DNA of 64,000 nucleotides from CAYMBP01 sp964388745 (GCA_964388745.1 CAYMBP010000004.1:7746-71745), one strand, 5' to 3'. Positions 1 through 9,375 are shown, numbered from the stretch's first letter. The notes: generated by a model from the letters alone, not told the origin. A program made the numbers and translations.

Positions 1-1581
1 TGCTCAGTAGAGCATTGTGGGCTTGGAGTAGATGGTGACTGTCAAGTATCTTCAATTTCTTCATCATTTACCTTTAACGACAAAGATGCCCATACCGTTT
101 TTCATAATCTTACTGTTAGTGAGGCTTTTAAGCAAAAAGGATTTATTTCTCAAGATAATACAGCAATCAATGACATGCTCCTTAGTATAAAGCAAGAGCG
201 GGGAGAAGTCTTTTGTTCTGCTTTTAGTGATTATAGTGATGATGTAACCTTGCTACCAGAGCTTTTTGTTTTGGATCAAGCACTTTTTAGTAAAGAGTCT
301 AGTCCCAAAAAAAATATTCAGGCAATTGCACTCTCATTGCAAGAGGTAATTAGAGATATAGATTTTTTTAATACGAGTGTAGGTTTTGCTTTTGATATAA
401 ACAATATTATTGATTTGAGTGCAAAATTATTGCGCATTTATAGCAGAAGATACAGTCGTAATGAAAAAAAGCCTCATGTTCCTGTTCCAATAGTAGATTG
501 CAATGATGGTACTTCGCTTGCTTATTGGGCATCTTTGGGGGTTGTTGGCATATTGATTTCTTCAAAGAAAAAAGATGCTCCTATGATTTTATGCAATAAT
601 TTTACCTATTATGAGCGATCACTTGTGACTCAAGAAATTATTGCTGCTGCTTCAGTTTCTCCCTTTGTTTCCATGCATAAAAATCAGGGCCAAAGTCTAA
701 AGGAGTACCCCATTATTCTTTTGCCATGCTACTTTATTAAGCCTGTATTTGAGTTTTATTTAAGGCGTGCTGAAAGTTTATTACATAAATCAAGTAGTAT
801 GAAAAACGAGAGCAAAATAGCTGAGACATTGCGCCAACATCATGAAAAAAAGAAAAATAAAACAATTAAAAAAAAGACAAAAGCAAAGAAGATTTCTTGT
901 CAAGAGGATCTTGATCAGCAAAACAGAGATGTTGTTGAGAATATTACAACTTTGACAGAAGAGCTCTCTCTTGATGTTGTACCAAGTGAGGACTCTGGAG
1001 AAGCAAAAGAAGATACCTTGATCTCTTCAAGGTATAATGATTTGGTACAGAATTATATAGAATTCTTTTTTAATGATGACCAAAGCCGCTTATGGTTGGA
1101 GGATAATCGAGAACGTTCTATTCAGATAATTCGCCAGCCCTCTGGCTTAGTTGGAGCAATGGGGTGTGCGTTGTATCTTCCTGAGAAAGGACCAGAAAGA
1201 AGCTGTAATAATTATATGGAATTTAGACAGAGCAAGCCATATGACCGTTATCATCAGTTTTCATTACTTGTTGATAACTATTTTCAGCAAGGCAAACAGG
1301 TAAAAACGTCTGAAGAAGTTGCAATGATGAATGAACTCCTCATGAAACCTATTTATTTACATAGCGGTGATATTGCCTTCTTAATTGAAGGAAAATTAAT
1401 TCATTTTGATCCAATGTTGTTAATGCCTTGGCAAGAAGCATTGATTAAAAATTACGGTCGTTTATATGAGTCATGCAATGGAATTACAGCTGGTTGTTTT
1501 ATTTATATTTTTAAAGCCAGTGGGGAAATAAGGCACCGTTGTTTTCATGCATATAGAAAAAATGCCTTTGCTGCTGCGTAA
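1..1581 (+). CDS. Large hypothetical protein, 5' end outside the window
   Basis: The frame is open from base 1 with no stop, so the gene enters the window already in progress; the ATG at 175 is internal and has no convincing ribosome binding site. 526 codons are visible. I do not recognise a family. Visible traits: a lysine-rich, probably disordered linker near positions 840-900 (alternating Lys and Asn/Thr) and an acidic, serine-containing stretch after it, separating an N-terminal part from a C-terminal globular part with many aromatic residues (for example FEFYLRR, EFFFNDD). No membrane segment is seen in the visible part. It is followed closely by the thrS leader repeat, with no clear intrinsic terminator, so read-through into thrS is possible. 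Confidence 0.7.
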   Translation, partial: CSVEHCGLGVDGDCQVSSISSSFTFNDKDAHTVFHNLTVSEAFKQKGFISQDNTAINDMLLSIKQERGEVFCSAFSDYSDDVTLLPELFVLDQALFSKESSPKKNIQAIALSLQEVIRDIDFFNTSVGFAFDINNIIDLSAKLLRIYSRRYSRNEKKPHVPVPIVDCNDGTSLAYWASLGVVGILISSKKKDAPMILCNNFTYYERSLVTQEIIAAASVSPFVSMHKNQGQSLKEYPIILLPCYFIKPVFEFYLRRAESLLHKSSSMKNESKIAETLRQHHEKKKNKTIKKKTKAKKISCQEDLDQQNRDVVENITTLTEELSLDVVPSEDSGEAKEDTLISSRYNDLVQNYIEFFFNDDQSRLWLEDNRERSIQIIRQPSGLVGAMGCALYLPEKGPERSCNNYMEFRQSKPYDRYHQFSLLVDNYFQQGKQVKTSEEVAMMNELLMKPIYLHSGDIAFLIEGKLIHFDPMLLMPWQEALIKNYGRLYESCNGITAGCFIYIFKASGEIRHRCFHAYRKNAFAAA

Positions 1582-1595
1582 GCATAATTTTGTAG

Positions 1596-1680
1596 GATCC
1601 CTTATTGATTGATGCTAATCATTTACTTTTGTGATAGTCTAAAAGAAAATGAGCAAATGATACTATTTCAATAAGGGATC
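1596..1680 (+). promoter_or_regulatory. thrS leader: inverted repeat whose 3' arm holds the Shine-Dalgarno
   Basis: GATCCCTTATTGA at 1596-1608 is the exact reverse complement of TCAATAAGGGATC at 1668-1680. The 3' arm contains the AAGGGA ribosome binding site of thrS, so in a transcript carrying both arms the site would be masked. Between the arms lies a possible promoter (TTGATG at 1609, 18-nt gap, GATAGT at 1633 with TG one base upstream) and a loop with UGU, a threonine anticodon triplet. Either RNA-level control (in E. coli, ThrRS represses its own mRNA through tRNA-like leader structures) or a DNA operator would fit; the sequence does not decide. Confidence 0.5.
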
Positions 1681-1684
1681 TGTC

Positions 1685-3433
1685 ATGGAAAAGCAACAGC
1701 TTGATCAAAGTAATCAATCACAAAATCAACAGAGTGAGTATCTTCATAATCTACGGCATTCAGCGGCACATCTTCTTGCGCATGCAGTGTGCGAACTTTT
1801 TCCTGGTACTAAGCTAACAATTGGACCGGTTACAGAGTATGGCTTTTTCTATGATTTTCTTCCAACAGCCAATTTTAAAGAAGAAGATCTTGATCGCATT
1901 GAAGCAAAAATGAGAGATCTTGCTCTTAAAAATTATGCAATTACAGGAAATCCAATTCCTAAAAATGAGGCTCGAGAGCTTTTTAAGGATAATCATTTTA
2001 AACAAGAGCTTATTGATGGGGTTGATGATGAAAAAGTTGGTGTCTATTATCAAGGAGATTTTTATGATCTTTGTCGTGGAGGCCATGTTGAGCGTCTTGG
2101 TGAAATTAAGCACTTTAAATTAACAGGCATCTCAGGCTCTTATTGGCGAGCTGATCGAGAAGGGACAGCATTGCAACGGATTTCAGGAGTTGCATTTGCA
2201 ACAGAGGAAGAGTTGCAGTCTTATCTTGACCGTGTTGAACAGGCAAAACTTAATGATCATCGTCGACTTGGAAAACAGCTAGACCTCTTCTCTTTTCATG
2301 ATGAAGCGCCTGGTGTTCCATTTTTTCATGATCGTGGACTTAAGTTGTACAATGGGCTTATTGAGTACATGAGAAAATTACGAGGGGCTGATTATTTTGA
2401 AGTAAAAACTCCTATGATGATGAATGAGACCTTATGGCATCAATCTGGTCATTACGATAATTATAAAGAACATATGTATTTTTGTTCTGTTGAAGAACAG
2501 ACGATGTGTGTTCGCCCAATGAATTGTCCTGGTTCAATTTTGCTTTATCGTCAGCGTCCTCGATCGTATCGTGAATTACCTCTTCGCATGGCTGAGTTTG
2601 GGAATGTGCATCGTTACGAATTATCTGGTGTAATGCATGGTCTCTTTCGTGTGCGAAGTTTTACTATTGATGATGCTCATATCTATTGTACTCCTGATCA
2701 AGTTGAAAATGAGATTGCTCAGTTGCTTTCTATGGCTCAAAAAGTCTATGAGGCTTTCTCATTTAAGTCGGTTAAAATGGGGCTTTCAACACGTCCTGAA
2801 AAATCTATTGGTAGTGATGAACTGTGGAATACAGCGATTAATGCCCTTAAAAATGCACTTGAGAAGAGTGGACAAGAGTATATCCTGCAGGAGGGAGAGG
2901 GAGCGTTTTATGGTCCAAAAATTGAAATTAAAATTGAGGACACCATGGGGCGTTGGTGGCAATGTGGAACTATTCAAGTTGATTTCTTTCAGGGTGAAAA
3001 TTTCGACTTATCATTTGTAGATAGTAATCAAGAGCGTAAGCGGCCAGTTATTATTCATCAGGCGATGTATGGATCAATTGAGCGATTTTTAGGTATTGTT
3101 CTTGAGCATTTGAAAGGGCATTTACCATTTTGGTGTGCACCTGTACAGGCTCGGGTGTTAACTATAACTGATCATCAGGCCGAGTATGCCAAGTCAATTG
3201 TCAATAATCTATTAAAGCATGGGGTTCGTGCTGAGCAGGATATATCAAGCGATCAAATTAGTGCTCAAATTAGAAGGGCTCAAGAAGAAAAAATTCCATG
3301 GATGCTTGTTGTTGGTAAAAAAGAAGTAGAGCAAGGGACTATTACCTTGAGAAAAGTTGACGGCAAGCAGGAGTTTGGATTAACGCTTGAAGCTCTTATT
3401 GAACGAGCAAAGGAGTTGCAGCGTTTAGATTGA
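1685..3433 (+). CDS. thrS: Threonyl-tRNA synthetase lacking the TGS domain
   Basis: Charges tRNA-Thr with threonine. The 582-residue protein has the editing domain (H25xxxH29 and CRGGH at about 130-134), the class II catalytic core (motif 2 region with MNCPG at about 279 and the FRVRSFT stretch) and a C-terminal anticodon-binding domain. Bacterial ThrRS is usually about 640 residues and starts with a TGS domain of about 60 residues; here a short Gln/Asn/Ser-rich tail runs straight into the editing domain, so TGS is absent. The ATG has AAGGGA a few bases upstream, and no in-frame start extends it. It stands 18 bp before a metallophosphatase gene and may be co-transcribed with it. Identity is secure. 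Confidence 0.97.
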   Translation: MEKQQLDQSNQSQNQQSEYLHNLRHSAAHLLAHAVCELFPGTKLTIGPVTEYGFFYDFLPTANFKEEDLDRIEAKMRDLALKNYAITGNPIPKNEARELFKDNHFKQELIDGVDDEKVGVYYQGDFYDLCRGGHVERLGEIKHFKLTGISGSYWRADREGTALQRISGVAFATEEELQSYLDRVEQAKLNDHRRLGKQLDLFSFHDEAPGVPFFHDRGLKLYNGLIEYMRKLRGADYFEVKTPMMMNETLWHQSGHYDNYKEHMYFCSVEEQTMCVRPMNCPGSILLYRQRPRSYRELPLRMAEFGNVHRYELSGVMHGLFRVRSFTIDDAHIYCTPDQVENEIAQLLSMAQKVYEAFSFKSVKMGLSTRPEKSIGSDELWNTAINALKNALEKSGQEYILQEGEGAFYGPKIEIKIEDTMGRWWQCGTIQVDFFQGENFDLSFVDSNQERKRPVIIHQAMYGSIERFLGIVLEHLKGHLPFWCAPVQARVLTITDHQAEYAKSIVNNLLKHGVRAEQDISSDQISAQIRRAQEEKIPWMLVVGKKEVEQGTITLRKVDGKQEFGLTLEALIERAKELQRLD

Positions 3434-3493
3434 AGCTGAACTCTACTGCTAATGCCATTACAGGATGATGATTGTTTTGGGAGGCAAAATTTG

Positions 3494-4840
3494 ATGAATC
3501 AGTATGATAAACTAAAAAAATCAATTGATGATTATATTGCTTTGATAACGCATCAAATGAGAAATGCATTGTGGATCAATAACGTTAAGCCTCAAGACGA
3601 TTATTTAATGGGCGATACGAGCAAATATCATCTTATTGGAGAGCAAGAGATAAGTTCGCATGATGTACAATTTATGCAAAAAGTTGTTTTACCAGAAGGA
3701 GCTCGTCTTGTCGTCTTAGGAGATCTTCATGGTGATGATCATGCGCTTGATTTAATTTATGGGCAACTTAAAAAGCTCAATGTTATTGATGATACCGGAA
3801 AGTTATTACAAAAAAATTGTTATATTGCTTGTGTTGGGGACTATGTGAATCGCCACCCTGGCAGCATAAGGGTGGTTCAAGCATTGTGCCAGCTTTTTAT
3901 TGATAATCCAGGGCGAGTTTTTCTTGCACGAGGGAACCATGAATATGCCTTAACTAATAAATTTTTTCGTATTCGCTTTGAGCTTGCTAAGTCTCGAGGT
4001 GAAGATTATCCTGCTGATTCAAGCTTTCTTGAAGAGCTAGAAAATATTAATCAAGATTATAAATATTCAGATTTACTCTATTGGTATGACTATCTTCCCG
4101 CGGGTCTCTTTTTAGGGTTTCAAACTGAAACGTCTGGTAAGGCTGATTATGTTCACATTTGTCACGCAGGATTGGAACTTGGATGGTCTGCAAAGCGACT
4201 TCTCCAAGAAGATAAGGCAACATTTGAATGGGTCACCTCAATTGATCGCCAAGCATTTCTTAAGTCAATTTCCAAAAAGAAATTATATAAAAAATATGTT
4301 GATGAGTTGCATAAGGTAATTGGGCTTTTGAGGGAGCAGGAGTATGGGCTCTTTGCAGATCTTTATGATAGACCAAATTTACTTGATCTTCGTCAATTAG
4401 TGAGTCCATTTCATCATCGCTTTGGTTGGCAGTGGAATAACTTTTTAGCAGAATATAATAGCCAACCCCTTATTGCGGCTTCAGGTATACGTCGAAATTT
4501 ATTTTTTAATCGCGAATTAACGCAATACTTTTTTGATGAAGCAAGCTCAAGCAATGCTCGATTTATTTCTGTTATACGTGGACATCAGCATTGTGATGAT
4601 GTTATAGAAGAGCAGCAGGTTTCTAGCCATTTTTTGTCCGATATTAGAAAAAATAAGGGAATGATTCGTCAATGGGATGGGATGGTTTATACGCTTGGAG
4701 CAACTAAAAGTGTAAGCCATTGTTATTCGTTTGTTCTTCTTGATCAATTGCAAAATGATATTGTTGTTACGCATTGGAAGCGGGAAATTAATAATGCTCA
4801 AGAGTGGGAGTCGAATTCAAAAGATTCTTTGCGATCTTAG
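3494..4840 (+). CDS. Calcineurin-like metallophosphatase (PPP-type Ser/Thr phosphatase fold)
   Basis: Predicted metal-dependent phosphoesterase. The conserved blocks appear in order: GDLHGD (about residue 76), GDYVNRH (about 115), RGNHEY (about 147) and a late RGHQH. GD.HG, GDY.DRG-like and GNHE are the metal- and phosphate-binding signatures of PPP-family serine/threonine phosphatases, although here the second block reads NRH rather than DRG. I start at 3494 because GGGAGG lies at 3479-3484; an in-frame ATG at 3452 would add 14 residues but has no such site. No signal peptide is seen, so the protein is probably cytoplasmic. The substrate cannot be told; protein or nucleotide phosphatase activity are both possible. 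Confidence 0.8.
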   Translation: MNQYDKLKKSIDDYIALITHQMRNALWINNVKPQDDYLMGDTSKYHLIGEQEISSHDVQFMQKVVLPEGARLVVLGDLHGDDHALDLIYGQLKKLNVIDDTGKLLQKNCYIACVGDYVNRHPGSIRVVQALCQLFIDNPGRVFLARGNHEYALTNKFFRIRFELAKSRGEDYPADSSFLEELENINQDYKYSDLLYWYDYLPAGLFLGFQTETSGKADYVHICHAGLELGWSAKRLLQEDKATFEWVTSIDRQAFLKSISKKKLYKKYVDELHKVIGLLREQEYGLFADLYDRPNLLDLRQLVSPFHHRFGWQWNNFLAEYNSQPLIAASGIRRNLFFNRELTQYFFDEASSSNARFISVIRGHQHCDDVIEEQQVSSHFLSDIRKNKGMIRQWDGMVYTLGATKSVSHCYSFVLLDQLQNDIVVTHWKREINNAQEWESNSKDSLRS

Positions 4841-4885
4841 GCCAGAACATTATATTTTCTTTCCCTCGAGTAAATTTGACAGATT

Positions 4886-6100
4886 TTACCTGGTTAAGTG
4901 AGCCAACCCTGGTAGTTCTTTATAGGGGTCGCTGCTTGCAAAATACGCGAGCAGCGATCCTCCGCCTGTAGATAGAAAGGAGATTGCATTGTGACATTCA
5001 AAGCTGATCAATGCAGCAACAGTGTCGCCTCCACCCACAATAGTAGTTTCTCTGTTGAGGCTACATAGAATTTTTTTACTTCCTTCAGCTGAATTATGAT
5101 GTTCATATCTGCCCATGGTTCCTGCAGTAATTACTAACTTGCTTTGATTTATAATATTTATATAAGTCTGGATGGTTGAAGGGCCAATATCAACAATTGG
5201 TCTACTATTAATATCACAAAAATTGCTAACAATAGATGTGTTGCCATTTTCTTGATTATCAAGAACCACGAAGTCTTTTGGTATTATAAGGGTAATATTG
5301 TATTGCTGACAGAGGTTAATAATAGATTGTGCGAGCTTGATTTGGTGGGTGCTTATCTCAGAAGAAGCCTCAAGATGATTTTCTGCCTGTAGAAATGCAA
5401 GAGCTGTTAAGCCTCCAGTAAGGATAGTTTTTGGGCGACAATTCTCTTGAGTATCAATAAGCTGTAAAAGCCATGTAAGTTTATTGCTTACTTTTTTACC
5501 CCCAATAATGCAGGTAAAAGGATGAGGTAAATTGCGTTTAAGATTATCTAAGAATATGCACTCTTTTTTCATAAGCTTCCCCCAAAAGCGTTGCTCTACT
5601 GAAAATTGCTCAGGAAGAAGCGTAACAGATGTATCATTGCGATGAATCATGCCAAATGCATCATTTACATAAAAGTCTGCACACTTTCTAAGTAGCTGAG
5701 CAAACTCAAAATTGTGCTCATGCTCACCATTAAAAAATCGTAAATTTTCTAAAAGTAATATTTGATCAAATGAGCCCTGACTTCTATCAATTGCTTTCAT
5801 TAGGTCAATTTCATAAGTAATGTTATAGCGTTTTTCTTTAAACCAGGGTATAAGCTGCTTAGTTGAAAGCTTCTCATCAAAGTAATTGGTGCGTTCAAGA
5901 GCTTTAGGCTTGCCAAGATGGGTGCCAAGAATAATTTTTCCTCCGTTATTTAGAATAAAATCAATTGTAGGAAGTATTGATTTAAGCCTAAAGTCATGAT
6001 GCTGAATATTTTCTTCATACAAAGGAATATTACAATCTGCACGAACAAAAAATCGTTTTCCATTACAGATTTCAGGCGTTAATTCGTGCGGACGCTTCAT
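4886..6100 (-). CDS. pgk: Phosphoglycerate kinase
   Basis: Glycolytic enzyme transferring phosphate between 1,3-bisphosphoglycerate and ADP. The 404-residue length is normal. The N-terminal signature RADCNIPL matches the family R.D.NVP substrate block, followed by GTHLGKPK and a DAFGMIHR block (the family's DAFG..HR); the C-terminal nucleotide domain contains GGKKVSNK and a late STGGGS loop. The ATG is preceded by AGGAG at suitable spacing. It is one of the few central-metabolism enzymes in the window and stands alone on the minus strand, convergent with the phosphatase gene and with a 400-bp spacer upstream. Confidence 0.96.
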   Translation of the reverse strand: MKRPHELTPEICNGKRFFVRADCNIPLYEENIQHHDFRLKSILPTIDFILNNGGKIILGTHLGKPKALERTNYFDEKLSTKQLIPWFKEKRYNITYEIDLMKAIDRSQGSFDQILLLENLRFFNGEHEHNFEFAQLLRKCADFYVNDAFGMIHRNDTSVTLLPEQFSVEQRFWGKLMKKECIFLDNLKRNLPHPFTCIIGGKKVSNKLTWLLQLIDTQENCRPKTILTGGLTALAFLQAENHLEASSEISTHQIKLAQSIINLCQQYNITLIIPKDFVVLDNQENGNTSIVSNFCDINSRPIVDIGPSTIQTYINIINQSKLVITAGTMGRYEHHNSAEGSKKILCSLNRETTIVGGGDTVAALISFECHNAISFLSTGGGSLLAYFASSDPYKELPGLAHLTR

Positions 6101-6508
6101 CGTTATCTCCTTTTTTTAGCAAATATCAACAGCATAATCTTGATGCTTTTGTTTATTATGGCATCACTCTTAGAACTTTACCACACTTTACGAGTTATCT
6201 TCTAGCCTCTAAGTGAATATATTCTTCTAACCCTTGCTTTAATAATTTCAAATAAAAATCTATTTCCATTTTTTTATTAAGTAAAATTTTCTATATTGAC
6301 ACTATTTTACACTAATAAAAACTTGTGATATTTTGATTTTTAAAGATACATAGCAAAAAACAGTTTAGTTTGTACAAATATTGGGATCACGTTGAAATTC
6401 ATGCAAGCGAAAAGTTTTCAATAAAACAGACGGTGCTAAGTTAAATCTGTTTAGCTATATTATTGTTCTTCTTGTAACACTATTATTCGTAACTGATGGA
6501 GGTCTCTT
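6101..6508. other. Intergenic spacer with divergent upstream regions
   Basis: 408 bp between the starts of pgk (minus) and a secreted hypothetical (plus). The sequence is very AT-rich. TTGACA occurs at 6296 but no good -10 box sits at 17 bp, and TATATT at 6456 lacks a -35 partner, so I do not assign a promoter. No RNA gene or repeat is apparent. Confidence 0.5.
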
Positions 6509-7114
6509 ATGACGCATAATGTTTTTTCTAGAATATTACTTGTCTCTTTTTTTTCTTTGTCTCCACTAATGGCACAGGGTGATGATAGTTCTCTTGTCTC
6601 TAACAGTGATTTTGTAATGGCTCATGAAGATGTTTCTACAGAGCTTCGTACATGCGCTCATCGTATGGAAGGATGTTTGAAAGGAGCTCAAGATATGCTA
6701 CAGGCAAAGCAATTTGAGGTCATTCTTGAATTACTCAAGTCAATTGCTCCAAAAAAAGAAGAAAAAAGACCAAAAGTTCTTTCTGAAGTTTTTTATTATT
6801 CATTACAAAAGACAAGTGAAGTGATTTCATCAGGAGCATTTGCTTGTTTTTATGCTGCTGCAGACATGGCAACGCGTGCAGCAATTTTTACTTTTGTATT
6901 TGCAACAATTTCTGAAATGTGTATTGCTGGTGCTGGAACCTTTTTTCTTTCAACAACATTTTATTTGACTAAGGCTGTTGCTATTGGTGGACATGCAGCA
7001 TTGAGCGGTGCAATACACGGCTTGCTTGCACCAAATGTTGCAGCTGCGGCAACTGTGGCCCCTATGGGATTAGCCGCTTATTGTTCATATATACCTTGCT
7101 TCTCTTTACTGTAA
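6509..7114 (+). CDS. Small exported protein with hydrophobic C-terminal half
   Basis: No recognised family. Residues 1-23 form a signal peptide (FSRILLVSFFSLSPLMAQG, cleavage probably after MAQ). The middle, about residues 35-95, is helical with heptad-like leucines and a KKEEKRPK charged patch. From about residue 105 to the end it is rich in Ala, Gly and Phe and holds two or three likely membrane-spanning helices, so it may be inserted in a membrane or self-associate. GGAGG lies just upstream of the ATG. It is monocistronic, ending at an intrinsic terminator. Confidence 0.75.
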   Translation: MTHNVFSRILLVSFFSLSPLMAQGDDSSLVSNSDFVMAHEDVSTELRTCAHRMEGCLKGAQDMLQAKQFEVILELLKSIAPKKEEKRPKVLSEVFYYSLQKTSEVISSGAFACFYAAADMATRAAIFTFVFATISEMCIAGAGTFFLSTTFYLTKAVAIGGHAALSGAIHGLLAPNVAAAATVAPMGLAAYCSYIPCFSLL

Positions 7115-7150
7115 ATACATATTATAAATCACTAATAAAACAAACCCTTT

Positions 7151-7188
7151 AAGAGCTATGCCTTGTAATAGAGACATAGCTCTTTTTT
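7151..7188 (+). terminator. Rho-independent terminator
   Basis: AAGAGCTATG (7151-7160) pairs with CATAGCTCTT (7175-7184) across a 14-nt loop, followed by a run of T to 7188. It ends the plus-strand secreted protein transcript and touches the stop codon of the convergent permease gene. Confidence 0.8.
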
Positions 7189-8467
7189 ATTCATGTCGAA
7201 GAGTTTGGGTAACATTAAGTTTTTGGGCTCGTATTGCTGGAATCCATGTAGCAATAAAACCGAGCAAAAAACTGCAACCTAATACAAAAATGAAAAGTTC
7301 ACTATCCATACGGGCTGGTAAGTGAGAGACATAATAAACATCAGGAAGTTCAATGGCACTGTGGTACTCAAGAAAATAGCCAATAAGAGCTGCAATCCCT
7401 AGCCCAAATAGCGTTGCAGAAGAGGTAATAATCATGCCAAGCATCAAAAAGATTCGACGAATTGAGCCTTGACTCATTCCCATAGCTTTGTAAATGGCAA
7501 TGTCTGAACGCTTTTGCTGAATAAGTGTAAAAAGCAAAGAGATCATATTCATACAAGCGACAAGGGTAATAAGCGCAATAATAAAAAACATAACATATTT
7601 TTCAAGTTTGAGTGAGGCGACAAGGTCTGGATAAAGTTGCTGCCAACTCTGTATTGTTAAATGAGGGAAGCGATTTTTGAGGTTGTTGATAATGTGTAAA
7701 CTGGGAGGAGAGGTATTAAAAAATGAGTCTATAAATGATTTGTTGCGTAAATGTTCTTTAAGCTTAACTGCAACAGAGTCAACTCCCTCTTCTTTAAAAA
7801 ATCGATTGAATTGCTTAAGGGCAAGATAACCAACAGTGTTATCGTATTCATCAAGTCCAATGTTAAAAAGTCCAGCAACGATGCATTTTTTTTTGTTTAA
7901 AGAAATTCGCTTAGCGCTTGTTGGCTCGGGAAGCAATAAAGAAATTTTATCACCAAGCTGAATGCCAAGCTCTTGAGCACATTTGTGTCCAATGAAAATA
8001 TACTTGTTTTCGTTAAGTAGATTAAATCGTTTTTCAAAAGGAGTATCGACAACAGAAGTCTCTTTCAATTGTGTGATTTTTTTAGCAAGTGAAGTAACCG
8101 ATGGTTCATGAGCTGGATCAATTCCCTTAATAAAAAGCACCCTGTTAATGTTGTTATGTTCAATAATTGCCTGTCGGACTGCGCTACCTGTTACACTGGC
8201 AATAGTATCTGGATACTGAGTAAGGAGTGTCTCTTTTAAGCTATCATAATCAAGCCGTTCATTGGGAATAGAGATAAGAATGTCAGCATTAATGCCCTGC
8301 ATTTTTTCATGTATGGTATGCTCAAACCCATGAGTAATAATTAAAGTAAGCATGAGGGCGCAAGATCCGATAGCAATAGATGCAAAGCAGATGCGAGTCA
8401 TAAAGCGAATTGCTGAATCTTTTTCTCGGAAGGTAAGGTAGCGCCATGCTAAAGAGAGGCTATGCAT
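7187..8467 (-). CDS. lolC: LolC/LolE-family lipoprotein-releasing permease
   Basis: Inner-membrane permease of the FtsX/MacB type; in Gram-negative bacteria LolCDE extracts mature lipoproteins for transport to the outer membrane. The 426-residue protein opens with the family's cytoplasmic N-terminus (LAWRYLTFREKDS) and a first transmembrane helix at about 25-48, then a large periplasmic domain of about 220 residues, then three helices in the last 150 residues with the LVACMNMISLLFTL and IYKAMGMSQGSIRRIF coupling-helix region typical of LolC/E. AGGAAAG precedes the start. No LolD ATPase gene is in the window. It may be the sole LolC/E protein, in which case a LolF-like homodimer is possible; I cannot separate C from E. 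Confidence 0.88.
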   Translation of the reverse strand: MHSLSLAWRYLTFREKDSAIRFMTRICFASIAIGSCALMLTLIITHGFEHTIHEKMQGINADILISIPNERLDYDSLKETLLTQYPDTIASVTGSAVRQAIIEHNNINRVLFIKGIDPAHEPSVTSLAKKITQLKETSVVDTPFEKRFNLLNENKYIFIGHKCAQELGIQLGDKISLLLPEPTSAKRISLNKKKCIVAGLFNIGLDEYDNTVGYLALKQFNRFFKEEGVDSVAVKLKEHLRNKSFIDSFFNTSPPSLHIINNLKNRFPHLTIQSWQQLYPDLVASLKLEKYVMFFIIALITLVACMNMISLLFTLIQQKRSDIAIYKAMGMSQGSIRRIFLMLGMIITSSATLFGLGIAALIGYFLEYHSAIELPDVYYVSHLPARMDSELFIFVLGCSFLLGFIATWIPAIRAQKLNVTQTLRHE

Positions 8468-8609
8468 AATATTCTTTCCTGTAAGAGGATTGGTAACATT
8501 GCTAAGCGACTATGGCTAAGAGTATAGCGCATGACTGAATTCTTCGCGAGAGTCTGTAGGGTTATTGTAATAAATGCTATAAAAAGCACTGATTTGCCTC
8601 TTTGTTTAA

Positions 8610-8680
8610 AACTCCTTTGATCATTGATCTCAATACGCTATACTTACCATCGAGTATCGTTGCATATGATCAAAGGAGTT
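8610..8680 (+). promoter_or_regulatory. Lipoprotein gene promoter inside an inverted repeat that covers the ribosome binding site
   Basis: AACTCCTTTGATCAT (8610-8624) is the exact reverse complement of ATGATCAAAGGAGTT (8666-8680). The right arm carries AAAGGAG, the ribosome binding site of the gene starting at 8686. Between the arms lies TATACT (8639-8644); TTGATC at 8617, in the left arm, is at 16 bp and would serve as -35. The layout matches the thrS leader: -35 in or next to the left arm, -10 between, binding site in the right arm. Confidence 0.5.
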
Positions 8681-8685
8681 CTTTT

Positions 8686-9375
8686 GTGTTCAAATTCGAT
8701 TTAAGAAAACTAATAAGTATACTTGCTCTCTTCTTAGCTATTCTTATGCCAGGATGTATAAAATATCACAAGATCATAGAGAGTGAATTTCCACAAGGAA
8801 AAGATCATCATGACCATCGAGGTATTGTATATAATCATTTGAAATCTGTCTCTATTTATCGGCAGTTTGAAACAGTTGCACAATTTAATGCCTTGTGGCT
8901 TTCTGATCAGATGAGAACTTGTTATGTTAGTTTATATGCTGCTCGTCGAGGAATGCGAGCTGAAGCTTATGATGCTTACTTACGTCGTCAACTTGAAGAG
9001 AACAATCATTGGATATCTTTCTATCTTCTTGCAGATATTCGTGATGTTGCTCGTGTTTCTATGAGTGAAAAAAATACGGCTTGGGCTGTTTACCTTGATG
9101 CTGATGGTGAAAGAGTAAAGCCTGAGAGCATCAAAGAAATAGAGGTTGAGCCAGAGATACAGCGTTTTTTTGGGCATCGATTTAATAAGCTTAAGGTGTC
9201 GTATCTTATTAAATTTCCTGCTCGAGATGCTGCGGGTAAACGTTATGATTATAGCGCAGAGCGCCTACGTTTACATTTAAGCTCTCCGTACAAGCATGAT
9301 TATATGGAATGGTTTATTGAAGACATGGCACAATCAAAGAAAGTTCCTCGTGATGAAGATATGTATTGGCTCTGA
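8686..9375 (+). CDS. Predicted lipoprotein of unknown function
   Basis: I start at a GTG because AAAGGAG lies at 8672-8678 and because this gives a proper lipoprotein signal: a charged FDLRK start, a hydrophobic core (ISILALFLAILM) and PGC as the lipobox, with the lipidated Cys at about residue 24. An upstream in-frame ATG at 8602 would bury this signal. The mature part has no recognised domain; it is rich in charged and aromatic residues (DKHHDHRGIVYNH-like stretch, then helical and beta segments), about 205 residues. It overlaps the start of rpiB by 23 bases. Processing would need Lgt, LspA and Lnt; lnt is present at 23.8 kb. Confidence 0.75.
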   Translation: MFKFDLRKLISILALFLAILMPGCIKYHKIIESEFPQGKDHHDHRGIVYNHLKSVSIYRQFETVAQFNALWLSDQMRTCYVSLYAARRGMRAEAYDAYLRRQLEENNHWISFYLLADIRDVARVSMSEKNTAWAVYLDADGERVKPESIKEIEVEPEIQRFFGHRFNKLKVSYLIKFPARDAAGKRYDYSAERLRLHLSSPYKHDYMEWFIEDMAQSKKVPRDEDMYWL

